Below, piece after piece: positions 15,788-25,274 of a stretch of 64,000 nt of DNA. Position numbers and translations under genes: made by a program. A model generated the notes under the pieces. That model was not told the origin of the DNA and did not search any database. It worked only from the letters and a program-made list of their open reading frames with translations. This DNA comes from Candidatus Obscuribacter sp. (GTDB lineage: Bacteria > Cyanobacteriota > Vampirovibrionia > Obscuribacterales > Obscuribacteraceae): the NCBI GenBank assembly GCA_016712465.1, contig JADJQZ010000001.1, positions 2,046,001-2,110,000 on the forward strand. Reading direction: 5' to 3'. The number at the start of each line of letters is the position of its first letter. The stretch's first letter is position 1.

Positions 15788-18687
15788 AAGATGAGGTTGC
15801 CTTTCTCGGCATCATCCAGCTGTTGCTTGAGCCAGAGGTGTCTTTGCTTGTGGCAAGAGAAAAGCACCACTTGATGCTCTTTGGCGATGCTGCCGATAAG
15901 GAAGCGCATCATCTTCAAGAAGCGCTCGTCATCAGCTTCCGAGAACGGCTCGTCCATAATGATGGGCAAAGAGAGTGAGCGGGAGAGATATCTTGCCACC
16001 ACCATGCGGGCCAGCCAGTGCAGTTGCTCTTTCGTACCGGTGGAAAGCTGGCTCATTATTTGGGCGGCACTGATCTGGTCGCCGTCGTTCTTACGGCGAG
16101 CCACCAGCCTCAGCTCATTGTCGAAGCGAATTTCATCATATCCAAGTCCCAGGCGCTCCAGCATCTCTGTGGCGATGCTATTGAGGTGCTGCGACCAGTC
16201 GATGTAGTTCTCTCCCGAGAGGCGGCGCAGCGTGTTGCGGGCCAGCTCCAGAGCCAGTTTGGCCCGTTTGGCGCTCTGCAGGCGAAATTCGGTCAGGTCC
16301 AGGTCTTCCATGGCCGTCAGATACTGCTCATCGCAGGTGTTGGAGAGGCTTCTAATTCTGACGAGCAGATCTTCCCGTTCGGTTTTCAGTCCTTCCAGTT
16401 CGCGCATATCCTTGGGCGCGTCTTCCTCCTGAGCCAGTTCTTCTTCCGTCAGGGGGGCAATATTTTCGATGCCGGGGTAGAGCATCTTGATGGAGTCAAT
16501 CTGCTGAACAACGCGGCTTTCGAAGTCTTCGGCATTTTTGATGAAAGTAGGCAGGTCATTGAAGCCACCACCTATTTCCACCTCCATGGCTGAGATTTCG
16601 TTTTGCAGCTTGTTGTAAGAGGCGAAGATGTTCATGCGGGCTCTGGCTTCTTCCAGGGCTTTGTTTTCGTCCTCGCCGAAGTCGATGCCGTTTTTCATCA
16701 GTAGATTCAAAATGGCTTTATCGGTGTCGATGATTTCTTCTTCTACAACGGCCAGCTTGCGGGCGGCGCTGGCCGACTCTTGATGGGCTTCCGCCAAGAG
16801 TTTCGACTCTTCCATGTACTGGGAAAGAGAAGATGAAAGTTCCTTGGCGCTGGCGGCGCAGGGCTCAAGATCAGTGCGGCTGGCTTTCTCAAGGAAGCGT
16901 TTCAAGTCGAGCCGGGAGCGTTTCACTACCTGTTCTTTCTGTTCTACCAGGGAGTCGAGTAGCGATAGCTCTTTGATTTTGGCTGACTGTTGACCGTATT
17001 CTTCCAGTTTTACCGACAGTTCGGCGCGGTTGTTGAGACCGACTTTGCGAGCCAGAGCATCGAGCTTGATTTCGAGAGCCCCGACTTTGTTTTGCTTGTC
17101 GGCCATGTCCGAGGAGATGCGGTTGATATCGGCTTCGGCGGCAGAAAACTCGCTGCGCAGAAGCATTTCCGGTTTGAAGACCGGGGTCATCATATAGCCG
17201 GAAAGGGCCAGCATGAGGGTGCCCAAGACAATTAAACCGACGGCGGCGGCGGCAAATTGCTTGACCACCACCAGAAGCACTATGGAAATAATGATCATGA
17301 TTACGGCCAGGAAGCCCACAAGCAGGCTTGATACTTGCCGTTTTTTACGTTCTTCTTCCCGCTTGGAGGTCAACTCCTTTTGTTTGGCGCGGCTCTGGTG
17401 CAGGTTCCTTTCAGCGTCTTCCAATTGTTCCTGGAAAGCCACTATGAGTGAACTGTAGGAGCGGGCGTTGTCTACTCCTTCTGCTTCCAGAGAGGCGAGG
17501 GATTCTTTCACCGAGTCTATGTCTTCGGTGCCGGTTTCGCTGGTGAATTTCTCGCGCTCTTTGCCGCGGCGTGCCGTTAGATTGGCCAGTTCTTCTTCCG
17601 CCGACTGCATACTGCCGGCTAGGGATGCCACCATGTGCGCTTCTTCCTGGGTGAAGCTACTGAGGCTACCCAGGCGGCTTGTTATCTCATCTTGCTTTTC
17701 TTTGAAGGAGAGTTCATGGGGGGAGAGGTCTTTCTTGAGCTTCTCCAACTCTTCTTCTTTATTCTTGCGTCTGTCCCAGAGATCCATGAGGGGGCGCCGC
17801 AGATCCATGGGAAAGTCCGGTAGGGGCGGCAGATCTTCCATTTCGCTCTCGGCATCTTTCTGGCGCTGGCGAATTTCCCGCAGCCTGGTCATTCTGGCCT
17901 GGGCGTCGGTGAGCTGATATTTGAGATTTTGCAGTTCGGTGGCTTTGTAGCGATTGTTGTCGCCCGATACGACGCGGTTGATAATCATCAGTCGGTCGAA
18001 GGAGGCGGCTACGTCTCTTCTGTCTCGTTCAAAAGCTTTCAGCTTGGTGAGCAGATCTTGCCGCACCACTTCCAGATCGCGCACCAGGCTGTCGATGCGC
18101 AAACTGCGGTTGTCACCGGGGTTTTCTTCCAGAGAGTCTGAAAGCACGCGAATAGCTGCCGCGCATGTGCCGGAGGGGCTGGCCGAGTCGGCGATGCCCT
18201 GCACGAGGGAAGCCATATCGTCGCCGCCGAAGGCGTGTTCATCCAGTTCTCTTTGACCCACGAAGCAGGTGCTTTTGAAAAGCTCTCTGGTCATGCCGGT
18301 GAGCTTGAGACCGACTTCGTCTTCGCCGTTTTGACCAAGAAATTCGGCGGTCACGTCTTTATCTAGATGATCTCGGTCGAGCACCTGGAAGGCGCCGGTC
18401 TGGAAGTCTCTTTTGACGGTGAGCCTGCGACTGTCGGTGTTGACGTCCATCTTGGCTTGATAGGGCTGGCCGGGTTTGGGACGGCGTGCATCCTTGCTGG
18501 TGAGCCGGTCGGCTGCGTCTTGCTCTTCGCTGGGGAAGTCAAAGAGAATGGACCAGATGGCCGTGGCCATTGTGGTTTTGCCGTATTCGTTGGGCTCCAC
18601 CACCAGGTTTACCTTGTCCTGGCTGAAGATGACGCTTTCGCCCTGAATGCCGCCGTAGCTTGTTAACTCGACTTTCTCAACCCACAT
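15757..18687 (-). CDS. Rad50/SbcC-like coiled-coil ATPase with central membrane segment (YhaN-like)
   Basis: The 976-residue protein has a Walker A motif EPNEYGKTT (31-39) after an SMC-like N-terminus, long coiled coils, two adjacent hydrophobic helices (about 453-475 and 477-500), more coiled coil, then the ABC signature LSTGTKEQL and Walker B LPIIMDEPFSEAD near the C-terminus. Central membrane helices in place of a Rad50 zinc hook are characteristic of the YhaN group. It would hydrolyse ATP and act on DNA ends with the neighbouring Mre11-like protein. The two genes overlap by 11 bp. The partner has lost most metal ligands, so nuclease activity is doubtful. Confidence 0.8.
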   Translation of the reverse strand: MWVEKVELTSYGGIQGESVIFSQDKVNLVVEPNEYGKTTMATAIWSILFDFPSEEQDAADRLTSKDARRPKPGQPYQAKMDVNTDSRRLTVKRDFQTGAFQVLDRDHLDKDVTAEFLGQNGEDEVGLKLTGMTRELFKSTCFVGQRELDEHAFGGDDMASLVQGIADSASPSGTCAAAIRVLSDSLEENPGDNRSLRIDSLVRDLEVVRQDLLTKLKAFERDRRDVAASFDRLMIINRVVSGDNNRYKATELQNLKYQLTDAQARMTRLREIRQRQKDAESEMEDLPPLPDFPMDLRRPLMDLWDRRKNKEEELEKLKKDLSPHELSFKEKQDEITSRLGSLSSFTQEEAHMVASLAGSMQSAEEELANLTARRGKEREKFTSETGTEDIDSVKESLASLEAEGVDNARSYSSLIVAFQEQLEDAERNLHQSRAKQKELTSKREEERKKRQVSSLLVGFLAVIMIIISIVLLVVVKQFAAAAVGLIVLGTLMLALSGYMMTPVFKPEMLLRSEFSAAEADINRISSDMADKQNKVGALEIKLDALARKVGLNNRAELSVKLEEYGQQSAKIKELSLLDSLVEQKEQVVKRSRLDLKRFLEKASRTDLEPCAASAKELSSSLSQYMEESKLLAEAHQESASAARKLAVVEEEIIDTDKAILNLLMKNGIDFGEDENKALEEARARMNIFASYNKLQNEISAMEVEIGGGFNDLPTFIKNAEDFESRVVQQIDSIKMLYPGIENIAPLTEEELAQEEDAPKDMRELEGLKTEREDLLVRIRSLSNTCDEQYLTAMEDLDLTEFRLQSAKRAKLALELARNTLRRLSGENYIDWSQHLNSIATEMLERLGLGYDEIRFDNELRLVARRKNDGDQISAAQIMSQLSTGTKEQLHWLARMVVARYLSRSLSLPIIMDEPFSEADDERFLKMMRFLIGSIAKEHQVVLFSCHKQRHLWLKQQLDDAEKGNLIFCRRQKAEAR

Positions 18688-20008
18688 TTCTTATTGTCAC
18701 CCGTTTTTGTCTGAGAGCATCCAGTCCGTAGTAGAGGGCATCTTCCACAGTTTTGCCGGAAAGATCGGTGCCCGGTATACCGGAGAGACTGTCGGAACTG
18801 GAATGTTCCGACTGCATGCGGTTCAATGTTCTTTCAGCCTTGGTCTTCATTTCTAGCATGGCTTGAATGTACTTCCATTCGGTGGTGCGCTCGTCGAAGC
18901 GCTCGGCTAGATAGTCGGGGCGAGTGTTGTCCACCACCAGCAGGCAGTGAAATTGCGGCGCCAGGCTGTCAGCCACTTTCCTGGGGTTGGCACCGGGCTT
19001 GCAGCCCCCTTCCAGGCTCAAGGCTACAACATCCACTTCCGGTCTCACTTCCGCGTATTCTACGGCTACCATGATTTCTTCTTTGATGTCGGCGTCTCCG
19101 AGCCCGGAGACATCGACGGTGACCACCATCATGCGCCGCTCGTCTATCTCTACGGGGTTCAAGTCGCAGTTGACGGTGCCGGCTTCGTCTACTTCAATTT
19201 CGCCAAGCAGGGCATAACGGGCGCCGGGTTTGTCGAAGGTTCCGGCTGCCAGGCAACCGGCATAGGCACCCAGGGTGGTGCCGCTTTCCGATTCTACTTT
19301 GAAGGCGCTGTCGGCATGTCCGAGGGCAAAGTAGGTCATGCCCATGCTTTCCATTTCTTGTTGGGAGAAGGGATAGAGAATGCTCTTGCTGTCTACTCTG
19401 CCTTCTATCTGAGGATGACTTTCGAGGGAACCCACCAGGAGCGCTACATTTATTTGACTGCCGGCCGGCTTGGGCAGTTTGCCTGAGAGTACCCGTTCGG
19501 TGCGCCGCACCCCTTTAGTGATGGCCCTGCCGATGATGTTGACCTGGGGTTTGTTGGGTAGGGGTTGGGCGGAAAAATGTTCGGAAGAGAAGATGTGCAC
19601 ATTCTTGGGCCAGGTCTTGAGTCCGCGCGCCTGCAGCATATCGGCGGCATAGAGCGAGCTTCTCGTGTAATAGTCGGCCACTCCCGGGGCAATGAAAACG
19701 GGAATGTGTTCGATGGTGGCAATGCTTTCAATCAAGGTGTTGATGGTGTAGCCGCTCACCGTGGCTGCCTCGAAGAGCCCGCCCGGAATAAGCACGGCGT
19801 CGACGTTTTCGCTGGCCGCCAGGGAAAAGGCATTGATAGTGGTCTCGAGAATTTCCCTGGCTCTTTCTTGCCTTTCCGTGCGTGGCAGTGAATAGCCGCA
19901 ATTGAGCTGGCCTGGTTGAGCAGAGACGCTTCCGATGGTGAGCTTGCTGTCGAGAAGCACATCGGAGAATTGCAGGAATTTAAAAGTGGTTCTTTCGGCG
20001 GCTGTCAT
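18677..20008 (-). CDS. Mre11/SbcD/YhaO-like phosphoesterase with degenerate metal motifs
   Basis: The 443-residue protein keeps the Mre11/SbcD frame, but each metal motif is altered. Motif I, DxH in active enzymes, is SDVLLD (Asp16 kept, His lost). Motif II GD is PGGLFE. The GNHD motif is PGVAD. The GHxH motif is GHAD. Active homologues need these residues for two manganese ions, so a normal nuclease activity is unlikely. The 11-bp overlap with the Rad50/YhaN-like gene argues that the pair still works together, perhaps as a structural complex. A thiolase gene lies 15 bp upstream. Confidence 0.7.
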   Translation of the reverse strand: MTAAERTTFKFLQFSDVLLDSKLTIGSVSAQPGQLNCGYSLPRTERQERAREILETTINAFSLAASENVDAVLIPGGLFEAATVSGYTINTLIESIATIEHIPVFIAPGVADYYTRSSLYAADMLQARGLKTWPKNVHIFSSEHFSAQPLPNKPQVNIIGRAITKGVRRTERVLSGKLPKPAGSQINVALLVGSLESHPQIEGRVDSKSILYPFSQQEMESMGMTYFALGHADSAFKVESESGTTLGAYAGCLAAGTFDKPGARYALLGEIEVDEAGTVNCDLNPVEIDERRMMVVTVDVSGLGDADIKEEIMVAVEYAEVRPEVDVVALSLEGGCKPGANPRKVADSLAPQFHCLLVVDNTRPDYLAERFDERTTEWKYIQAMLEMKTKAERTLNRMQSEHSSSDSLSGIPGTDLSGKTVEDALYYGLDALRQKRVTIRNVG

Positions 20009-20023
20009 TTTATAGAACCTCTC

Positions 20024-21244
20024 TTAGTCTCTAGCTATGATGGTGGCGATGCCCTGACCGACGCCGATACACATTGTGGCCAGACCTGTTTTAGAGTCGC
20101 GGCGTTGCATTTCGTGCACCAGGGTGGTGAGAATTCTCGCTCCGCTGGCGCCAAGCGGGTGGCCCAGGGCGATGGAGCCTCCCAGGACATTCATGCGGGT
20201 CAAATCTACTTCCAGGTCTCTGGCGCAGGCCAGTACCTGCACGGCGAAGGCTTCGTTCAGCTCCATCAGGTCGATTTCACTGATTTTCAAACCGGCCCGC
20301 TGCAGTGCTTTTCTGGTAGCCGGTACCGGTCCTACCCCCATGATGGCCGGGTCGACACCGGCCACGGCGGCGCTCACGAAGCGGGCCATGGGCTTCAGTC
20401 CCAGTTCGGCTGCCTTCTTAGCAGTCATGAGCAAGAGAGCGGCGGCGCCGTCATTGATGCCGGAGGCATTACCGGCGGTGACTGAGCCGCCTTCCCGGAA
20501 GGCCGGCTTCAACTTGGCCAGTTCCTCGATGGTGGTCTCAGGTCTGGGGTGCTCGTCTTGCGAAACGGTGATGGGCTCGCCTTTCTTGCGGGGAATCAGG
20601 ACCGGTAGAATTTCGTCGTCGAAGAGTTTTTTCTCGCTTGCTACTTTGTATTTGTGCTGGCTGGAAAGTGCAAAAGCGTCTTGCTCTTCCCGGCTTATTT
20701 GGTATTTCTCGGCTACGTTCTCGGCTGTTTCACCCATGGCATAGGGATGGTGCAGGGCGGCCAGGGCTTTGTTGAGGAAACGCCAGCCCAGGGTTGTATC
20801 TATCAACTTCATGTCGCCGCGGGGAAAGCCGGCTTCCGGTTTCCCCATGACGAAGGGAGAACGGGTCATGGATTCCACACCACCGGCGATGAAGATATCG
20901 CCCAGGTTGTTACGGATGGCGCTGACGGCGTCATTAACGGCCATGAGACCGGAGCCGCAGAGGCGATTGACTGTGCCGCCCGCCACCGTCACCGGCAGTC
21001 CTGCTAGAAGAACAGCCATGCGGGCCACGTTGCGGTTGTCTTCACCGGCCTGGTTGGCGCAGCCCATGAGCACATCTTCGATTTCTTCCGTCGGCACCTG
21101 GGGATTGCGGGCGAGCAAGCCTTTGATTACATGAGCAGCCAGGTCATCGGGTCTGACGTCTTTCAGCGCTCCGCCATATCTGCCGATGGGAGTGCGCACC
21201 GCATCTACAATTACTACTTCTCTCTCTTCGCCTGCTCTGGTCAT
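20024..21244 (-). CDS. Acetyl-CoA C-acyltransferase (thiolase)
   Basis: The 406-residue length and motifs match the thiolase family: the acylated cysteine in NRLCGSGLMAVNDA (about residue 90), GGVESMTRSPFVM, the His of GHPLGASGAR and the second active-site cysteine in CIGVGQG near the C-terminus. The enzyme condenses two acetyl-CoA units or thiolytically cleaves 3-ketoacyl-CoA. The direction cannot be told here, and no other beta-oxidation or polyhydroxyalkanoate gene is adjacent. It lies 44 bp after the LRV-repeat gene and 15 bp before the YhaO-like gene on the minus strand. Confidence 0.93.
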   Translation of the reverse strand: MTRAGEEREVVIVDAVRTPIGRYGGALKDVRPDDLAAHVIKGLLARNPQVPTEEIEDVLMGCANQAGEDNRNVARMAVLLAGLPVTVAGGTVNRLCGSGLMAVNDAVSAIRNNLGDIFIAGGVESMTRSPFVMGKPEAGFPRGDMKLIDTTLGWRFLNKALAALHHPYAMGETAENVAEKYQISREEQDAFALSSQHKYKVASEKKLFDDEILPVLIPRKKGEPITVSQDEHPRPETTIEELAKLKPAFREGGSVTAGNASGINDGAAALLLMTAKKAAELGLKPMARFVSAAVAGVDPAIMGVGPVPATRKALQRAGLKISEIDLMELNEAFAVQVLACARDLEVDLTRMNVLGGSIALGHPLGASGARILTTLVHEMQRRDSKTGLATMCIGVGQGIATIIARD

Positions 21245-21288
21245 TTCTTCCTGTTCTTTCTTGTCTCTGATGTTGCCGGTTTGAAAGG

Positions 21289-23187
21289 CTATCTGGTCAG
21301 CCAGACCGTGTTGTCGTCAGCCAGTGCGCTCAGTACTTCCACCGGCGTGTTGGGATTGGCGGCTGTTGCTCGTCTCACCTCGGGACTTTCGTCTCTGGCC
21401 AGCACCTTTAAGACTTCCGGGGCGCACTTGGCGTTGGCAGCTACTCTTGCCCGCACCAGGGCTTCTTTATCTCTGGCCAGCAGGCTCAGCAGATTGCCGG
21501 CAGCGGCCTGGGTGTTGGAGGCGCAGGCGGCACGCACGTACTGGCTCTGGTCCTGAGCCAGCTTTTCCAGGGTGGCGGTTTGCACGGCCGGGTGGTTGGC
21601 TACCTGGGTGCGAAGCGAAGGATCGGGGTCCGCTGCCAGAGTGGAGAGCACTTGCTTATCGGTCTGGGCTCTTGTGGCCAGCACGAATTTTACTTCTTCC
21701 GCTGCCGTCAGTTTGCTCAGAGCATCGGCCGGCAAGTCTTTGCGGCTGAGTAAGGCATTGCGCACCGAGGTGTAATCACTTTCCGCCAGTTTGAGCAGGG
21801 TTTTGGCATCGATGGCCGGATTTTTAGCGAGGGCCGTCTGCACGGTAATTGAATCGGTGAGAGAGAGACTGGTGAGGGTTTCCTTGGGCACTTTGGGGTT
21901 GACGGCCAGGGCTTCTCGCACCAGGGCGTCTTCGTCTTTTGCTAGCTTCAAAAAGGTCTCGGTGCCCAGATCTGCCTGGCTGTTACGGGCAAGGGCTGCT
22001 CTCACGCGGGCATCGGCGTCGCCGCTGAGGTCGCTTACAGACCTGGCCGAAAGGGCAAGAGCCGGATTAGCAGCCAGGTTCAAGCGCACCAGTGGGCTCT
22101 TGTTGCCGGCCAGGGTATTGATATCGGCGGCGGTCAGTTTGCTGGAGATGGCTGCGGCCTGGCAGACGGCGATGGTTTTATCCTGGGCAAGAGTCGTTAG
22201 CGAAGCAGCCGAGAGAGAGGGGTTGAGGGCCAGGGCCGCTCGCACCGCCGCTACCGGGTCGGAGGCCAGTTTGTCGAGCATGGCCTGGGGAGTTTTGCTG
22301 TTGGAAGCAACAATAAGGCGGATGGCGGCTTCCCGGTCGGAGGCCAGTTTCTCCAGGTCCTGGGGGCTGGTGCTGAGATTCTGGGCCACAGCCGCTCTCA
22401 CATCCAGTTTCTCGTCCAGGGCCAGCTTGCTGAGGGCGGCCAGCGGGGTGGCGCTGTTGAGAGCGGCCGATTCACGCACGGTGGCGTGGCTGTCTCTGGC
22501 CAGTTCCTCCAGTATGTTGGGCGGGCAGAGCGGGTTTACGGCCAGCATGGCTTTGACGCCCAGGTCGCCGTCGTTGGCCAGTTGAGCGAAAGCTTGCGGC
22601 GAAAGGCGCGGACTCTTGGCTAGAAAAGTGCGTACTAATCTGTCGCCGATTTTGCACAGGTGCAGAACTACGGCATCGGGAGTGTTGGGGTTTCTAGCCA
22701 GGGAGAGTAGAAGGTATTCGGTGTACTGAGGCCCCTGGGAAAGTTTGGTGAGAATGGGGGCAGGAGTGTTGCCGTTTGCCGCCAGGGTTTCCTTCAGGCG
22801 AGGCTGACCGTTTTCCGTCAGCTTCTGCAAAATGGACGCTGCCGGCAGGCGGGGATTGCGCAGGAGCGCTTCCAGCACCATTTGATCTTGATCCTGAGCC
22901 AGAAGGTCTTTTATCTCTTCAGAGATGGCGGGATTGCCGGCCAGGGCCCGGCGCACAAAGCCGTCCCGGGATTTTGCCAGTTGAGCCAGGGTCTCTTTCG
23001 GTGTTTGTGGGTTAGCGGCCACCGCCACCTTGATTGCTTCCATGGGAAAGCTGTCTAGTTCCAGGCGCGGCTTGGGGCTTGCCGGTAGCGCTTGCTCGCT
23101 TGCCTCCTGGGCTAGAACCGGGAATCCTATTGTAAGGACCACTGAGGAGATAAAGACCGGGGCGATTAGAAGTTTGGCTATCCGCAT
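21289..23187 (-). CDS. Exported leucine-rich-variant (LRV/HEAT-like) repeat protein
   Basis: After a signal peptide (LLIAPVFISSVVLTIGFPVLAQ) the 632-residue protein is almost entirely repeats. I count about 22 units of 24 residues with the pattern (A)xNPxTPxxxLxxLAxDxxxxVRxAL, for example VAANPQTPKETLAQLAKSRD and AVNPKVPKETLTSLSL. This is the LRV type of alpha-solenoid, related to HEAT repeats. The regular two-helix units would form a long superhelical binding surface in the periplasm or outside. The last unit ends directly at the stop with ALADDNTVWLTR. Binding partner unknown. Confidence 0.8.
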   Translation of the reverse strand: MRIAKLLIAPVFISSVVLTIGFPVLAQEASEQALPASPKPRLELDSFPMEAIKVAVAANPQTPKETLAQLAKSRDGFVRRALAGNPAISEEIKDLLAQDQDQMVLEALLRNPRLPAASILQKLTENGQPRLKETLAANGNTPAPILTKLSQGPQYTEYLLLSLARNPNTPDAVVLHLCKIGDRLVRTFLAKSPRLSPQAFAQLANDGDLGVKAMLAVNPLCPPNILEELARDSHATVRESAALNSATPLAALSKLALDEKLDVRAAVAQNLSTSPQDLEKLASDREAAIRLIVASNSKTPQAMLDKLASDPVAAVRAALALNPSLSAASLTTLAQDKTIAVCQAAAISSKLTAADINTLAGNKSPLVRLNLAANPALALSARSVSDLSGDADARVRAALARNSQADLGTETFLKLAKDEDALVREALAVNPKVPKETLTSLSLTDSITVQTALAKNPAIDAKTLLKLAESDYTSVRNALLSRKDLPADALSKLTAAEEVKFVLATRAQTDKQVLSTLAADPDPSLRTQVANHPAVQTATLEKLAQDQSQYVRAACASNTQAAAGNLLSLLARDKEALVRARVAANAKCAPEVLKVLARDESPEVRRATAANPNTPVEVLSALADDNTVWLTR

Positions 23188-23240
23188 ATTTTCTTTTGTG
23201 GCTTTCCTTTATTTGTAAGAACTAACAACTTGCAAAATTG

Positions 23241-25166
23241 TCAGGCGTTATGCACTTCTTTGATGATGGAAAGGAGTACGGTGCGATCCAATTCCTGGGT
23301 GGCGTATTCGATATATTTGACCTGCCAGTCCTCCAGGTCTTGCAGCACCACCGATAGTGAGGTGCCGGCCGTGCGGGCGGCAGCCATATCTACGCCGACA
23401 TCGCCCTGTCTGGAGAGAATGAAGACTCTGGCTCGCCCCGAGTAGCCGAGGGTATCGCGCAGACTCAGTCTCAGGAAGGCTTCCGAGCGTTCCACTCCGA
23501 TGGTCTCGGTAATGCGTTTGACCAATTGCTGGAACTTGCTCAAAGGACCGTTCAAATCGACCTGGGGGACATTGACCAGGTTATAAGAGAGTAGCCGGTC
23601 AATGGCGGCCGCCGCATCAGCGGTGGTGACATTCTGGAGATTTCGCACCACCATGGAAAGGGAATGCAAGCCATCGAGGGCATTCCAGAGCTTGCGCATC
23701 ATGGCTCTCTCGTGGGCGGAAAGGACAAATTTTTCTTTTGGATCGGTGAGACCTTCGTTATCCAGGTGCCCTTCCTTATCAGGCACTTTCTCCAGGACGC
23801 TGTCTGCTCCCTTCGGTAGTTTCTTCCAGGTCACCTCGGTGTTGTCGGCAGCCAGAGCGGCATCCAAAAGCAGTTTGTCGAGGGCTTTCGATACTTTACA
23901 GTTGTCCTTGGCCAGATCGGCCGGCGGCGTGCGTTGAATGAAAACGAAAATGCCCTGTTTCCAAACTGAGGCAAATTCGATCACGGCAGGATTGCCCAGC
24001 AGTTTGCCCAATTTGGCGTGGCTTATCTTGCCGTTTTCAAACAGGGCGCGGAACTGTTGATCGCGGCATTCCACCGAGAGTACGCCGCTTTCTCTATTGG
24101 TGGCCAGGTTTTGCAAGAGGTTGGAAGGGTCAGTGGAACCCAGGTGACCCACCAGGGATTGCACTTTGTCTTCTTCACCGGAGACGTTGCCCAGTTTGAC
24201 CTTTTCGGATTCTTCCGTTTGTCCGTAGAAGGCCTGGTCTTGCAGGGCAATTTCAAGTTGTCTTGAGTTAATCATGCCTTTTTTGACGGCCAGGGCTCCC
24301 AGGGAGAGTCGCTGTTTGGCCGGCATGTTGTTTTGCTCCATGAGCAACTCATCGAGCTGCATGCGTGTGAGCATGCCGCCTGCCACCAGGTATTCCTTGA
24401 TGGTGAAAGCGGTCTGCGATTTGAAGCAATTTACCAGGAAGGGAATTTTATTGAAAATAGGATAAATAGCCTTCTCGGACTCAAGCTCTTTCAATCGCTC
24501 GAAGAAGTCTTCCGACTTCAATCGACCGCTAGCCACCAGGCGATTGCTGAGGGTGACCACCGGTGTGTAGTTGTCTATGGCCGCCAGAAGAAGATTGCGC
24601 TTGTGGTGGCTTTCCATGTTCAGTTTCATGTTCAGCCCGTTCACGGTCAAAACGGGCACGCTGGACATGAGCACCTGGTGAGAGAGATCCGTGCTTTCTT
24701 CCACAAAGCTAGTGGCATTGCCCAGGGCGGTTTGAATGAATTTGGTCAGGGACGGCGAATAGTCGAAGAGTTCGGCGTGGTTATCAAAGACGTGGAAGGT
24801 CATCATGCCCGAGAGCGATTCTCGAATGACGGCCGTGGCTTTGTCCGACTTGAGGAAAATGAGGGCGCCTGAAAGTTCCAAAAGACCCCGGGACAGCCTG
24901 GCGGCTTCGATTAGAATTTCGGAAGGAAAGAGATAACCGGAGAGGGTGGAATCAACGATGATGGCATCGTATAACCGCTTAGTTTTTGCTAAGGCGGCAA
25001 TTTCGTTCAGCAGCTCCGGACCATATCTCAAAACGATGATGTTCTGAGTGCCCTTGTTGAGCTCTTTCCTGTCTAGCTTTGCTTGGGAAGATTCAACCGC
25101 CATTGGCTCTTGAAAAGTTGTTCGTGGGAGTCCCGTACCTACGTGACCCTGGAGGGTAAGCATCAA
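23241..25166 (-). CDS. DUF4388/PATAN-domain protein
   Basis: The 641-residue protein has a possible degenerate receiver-like N-terminal region (YDAIIVDSTLSGYLFPSEIL), a middle segment resembling PilB/GspE N-terminal modules (KEYLVAGGMLTRMQLDELLMEQ, LGALAVKKGMINSRQLEIAL), then a DUF4388/PATAN domain: LVGHLGSTDPSNLLQNLA, SGVLSVECRDQQFRALFENGKISHA. PATAN domains occur in bacterial regulators of motility and development. The start could be ATG 25166 or ATG 25103 (MAVESSQ). It is divergent from the gene at 25275. Domain names rest on motif recall. Confidence 0.6.
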   Translation of the reverse strand: MMLTLQGHVGTGLPRTTFQEPMAVESSQAKLDRKELNKGTQNIIVLRYGPELLNEIAALAKTKRLYDAIIVDSTLSGYLFPSEILIEAARLSRGLLELSGALIFLKSDKATAVIRESLSGMMTFHVFDNHAELFDYSPSLTKFIQTALGNATSFVEESTDLSHQVLMSSVPVLTVNGLNMKLNMESHHKRNLLLAAIDNYTPVVTLSNRLVASGRLKSEDFFERLKELESEKAIYPIFNKIPFLVNCFKSQTAFTIKEYLVAGGMLTRMQLDELLMEQNNMPAKQRLSLGALAVKKGMINSRQLEIALQDQAFYGQTEESEKVKLGNVSGEEDKVQSLVGHLGSTDPSNLLQNLATNRESGVLSVECRDQQFRALFENGKISHAKLGKLLGNPAVIEFASVWKQGIFVFIQRTPPADLAKDNCKVSKALDKLLLDAALAADNTEVTWKKLPKGADSVLEKVPDKEGHLDNEGLTDPKEKFVLSAHERAMMRKLWNALDGLHSLSMVVRNLQNVTTADAAAAIDRLLSYNLVNVPQVDLNGPLSKFQQLVKRITETIGVERSEAFLRLSLRDTLGYSGRARVFILSRQGDVGVDMAAARTAGTSLSVVLQDLEDWQVKYIEYATQELDRTVLLSIIKEVHNA

Positions 25167-25274
25167 TACCTTAACAGATTTCAGTCTTTAAGTGTTTGCC
25201 CGGGAATCGGGGGTGTGAGGGGTTATACTCTTGGTATCTTTAGACAACGTAATTGTCGACACGAGGTATTTCCT

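Noticed and set aside
21791..22585. Plus-strand 264-codon frame inside the LRV gene
   Set aside because: Repetitive antisense frame of the LRV units; no ribosome-binding site, and composition rich in Ser/Ala/Arg as expected from a shadow.
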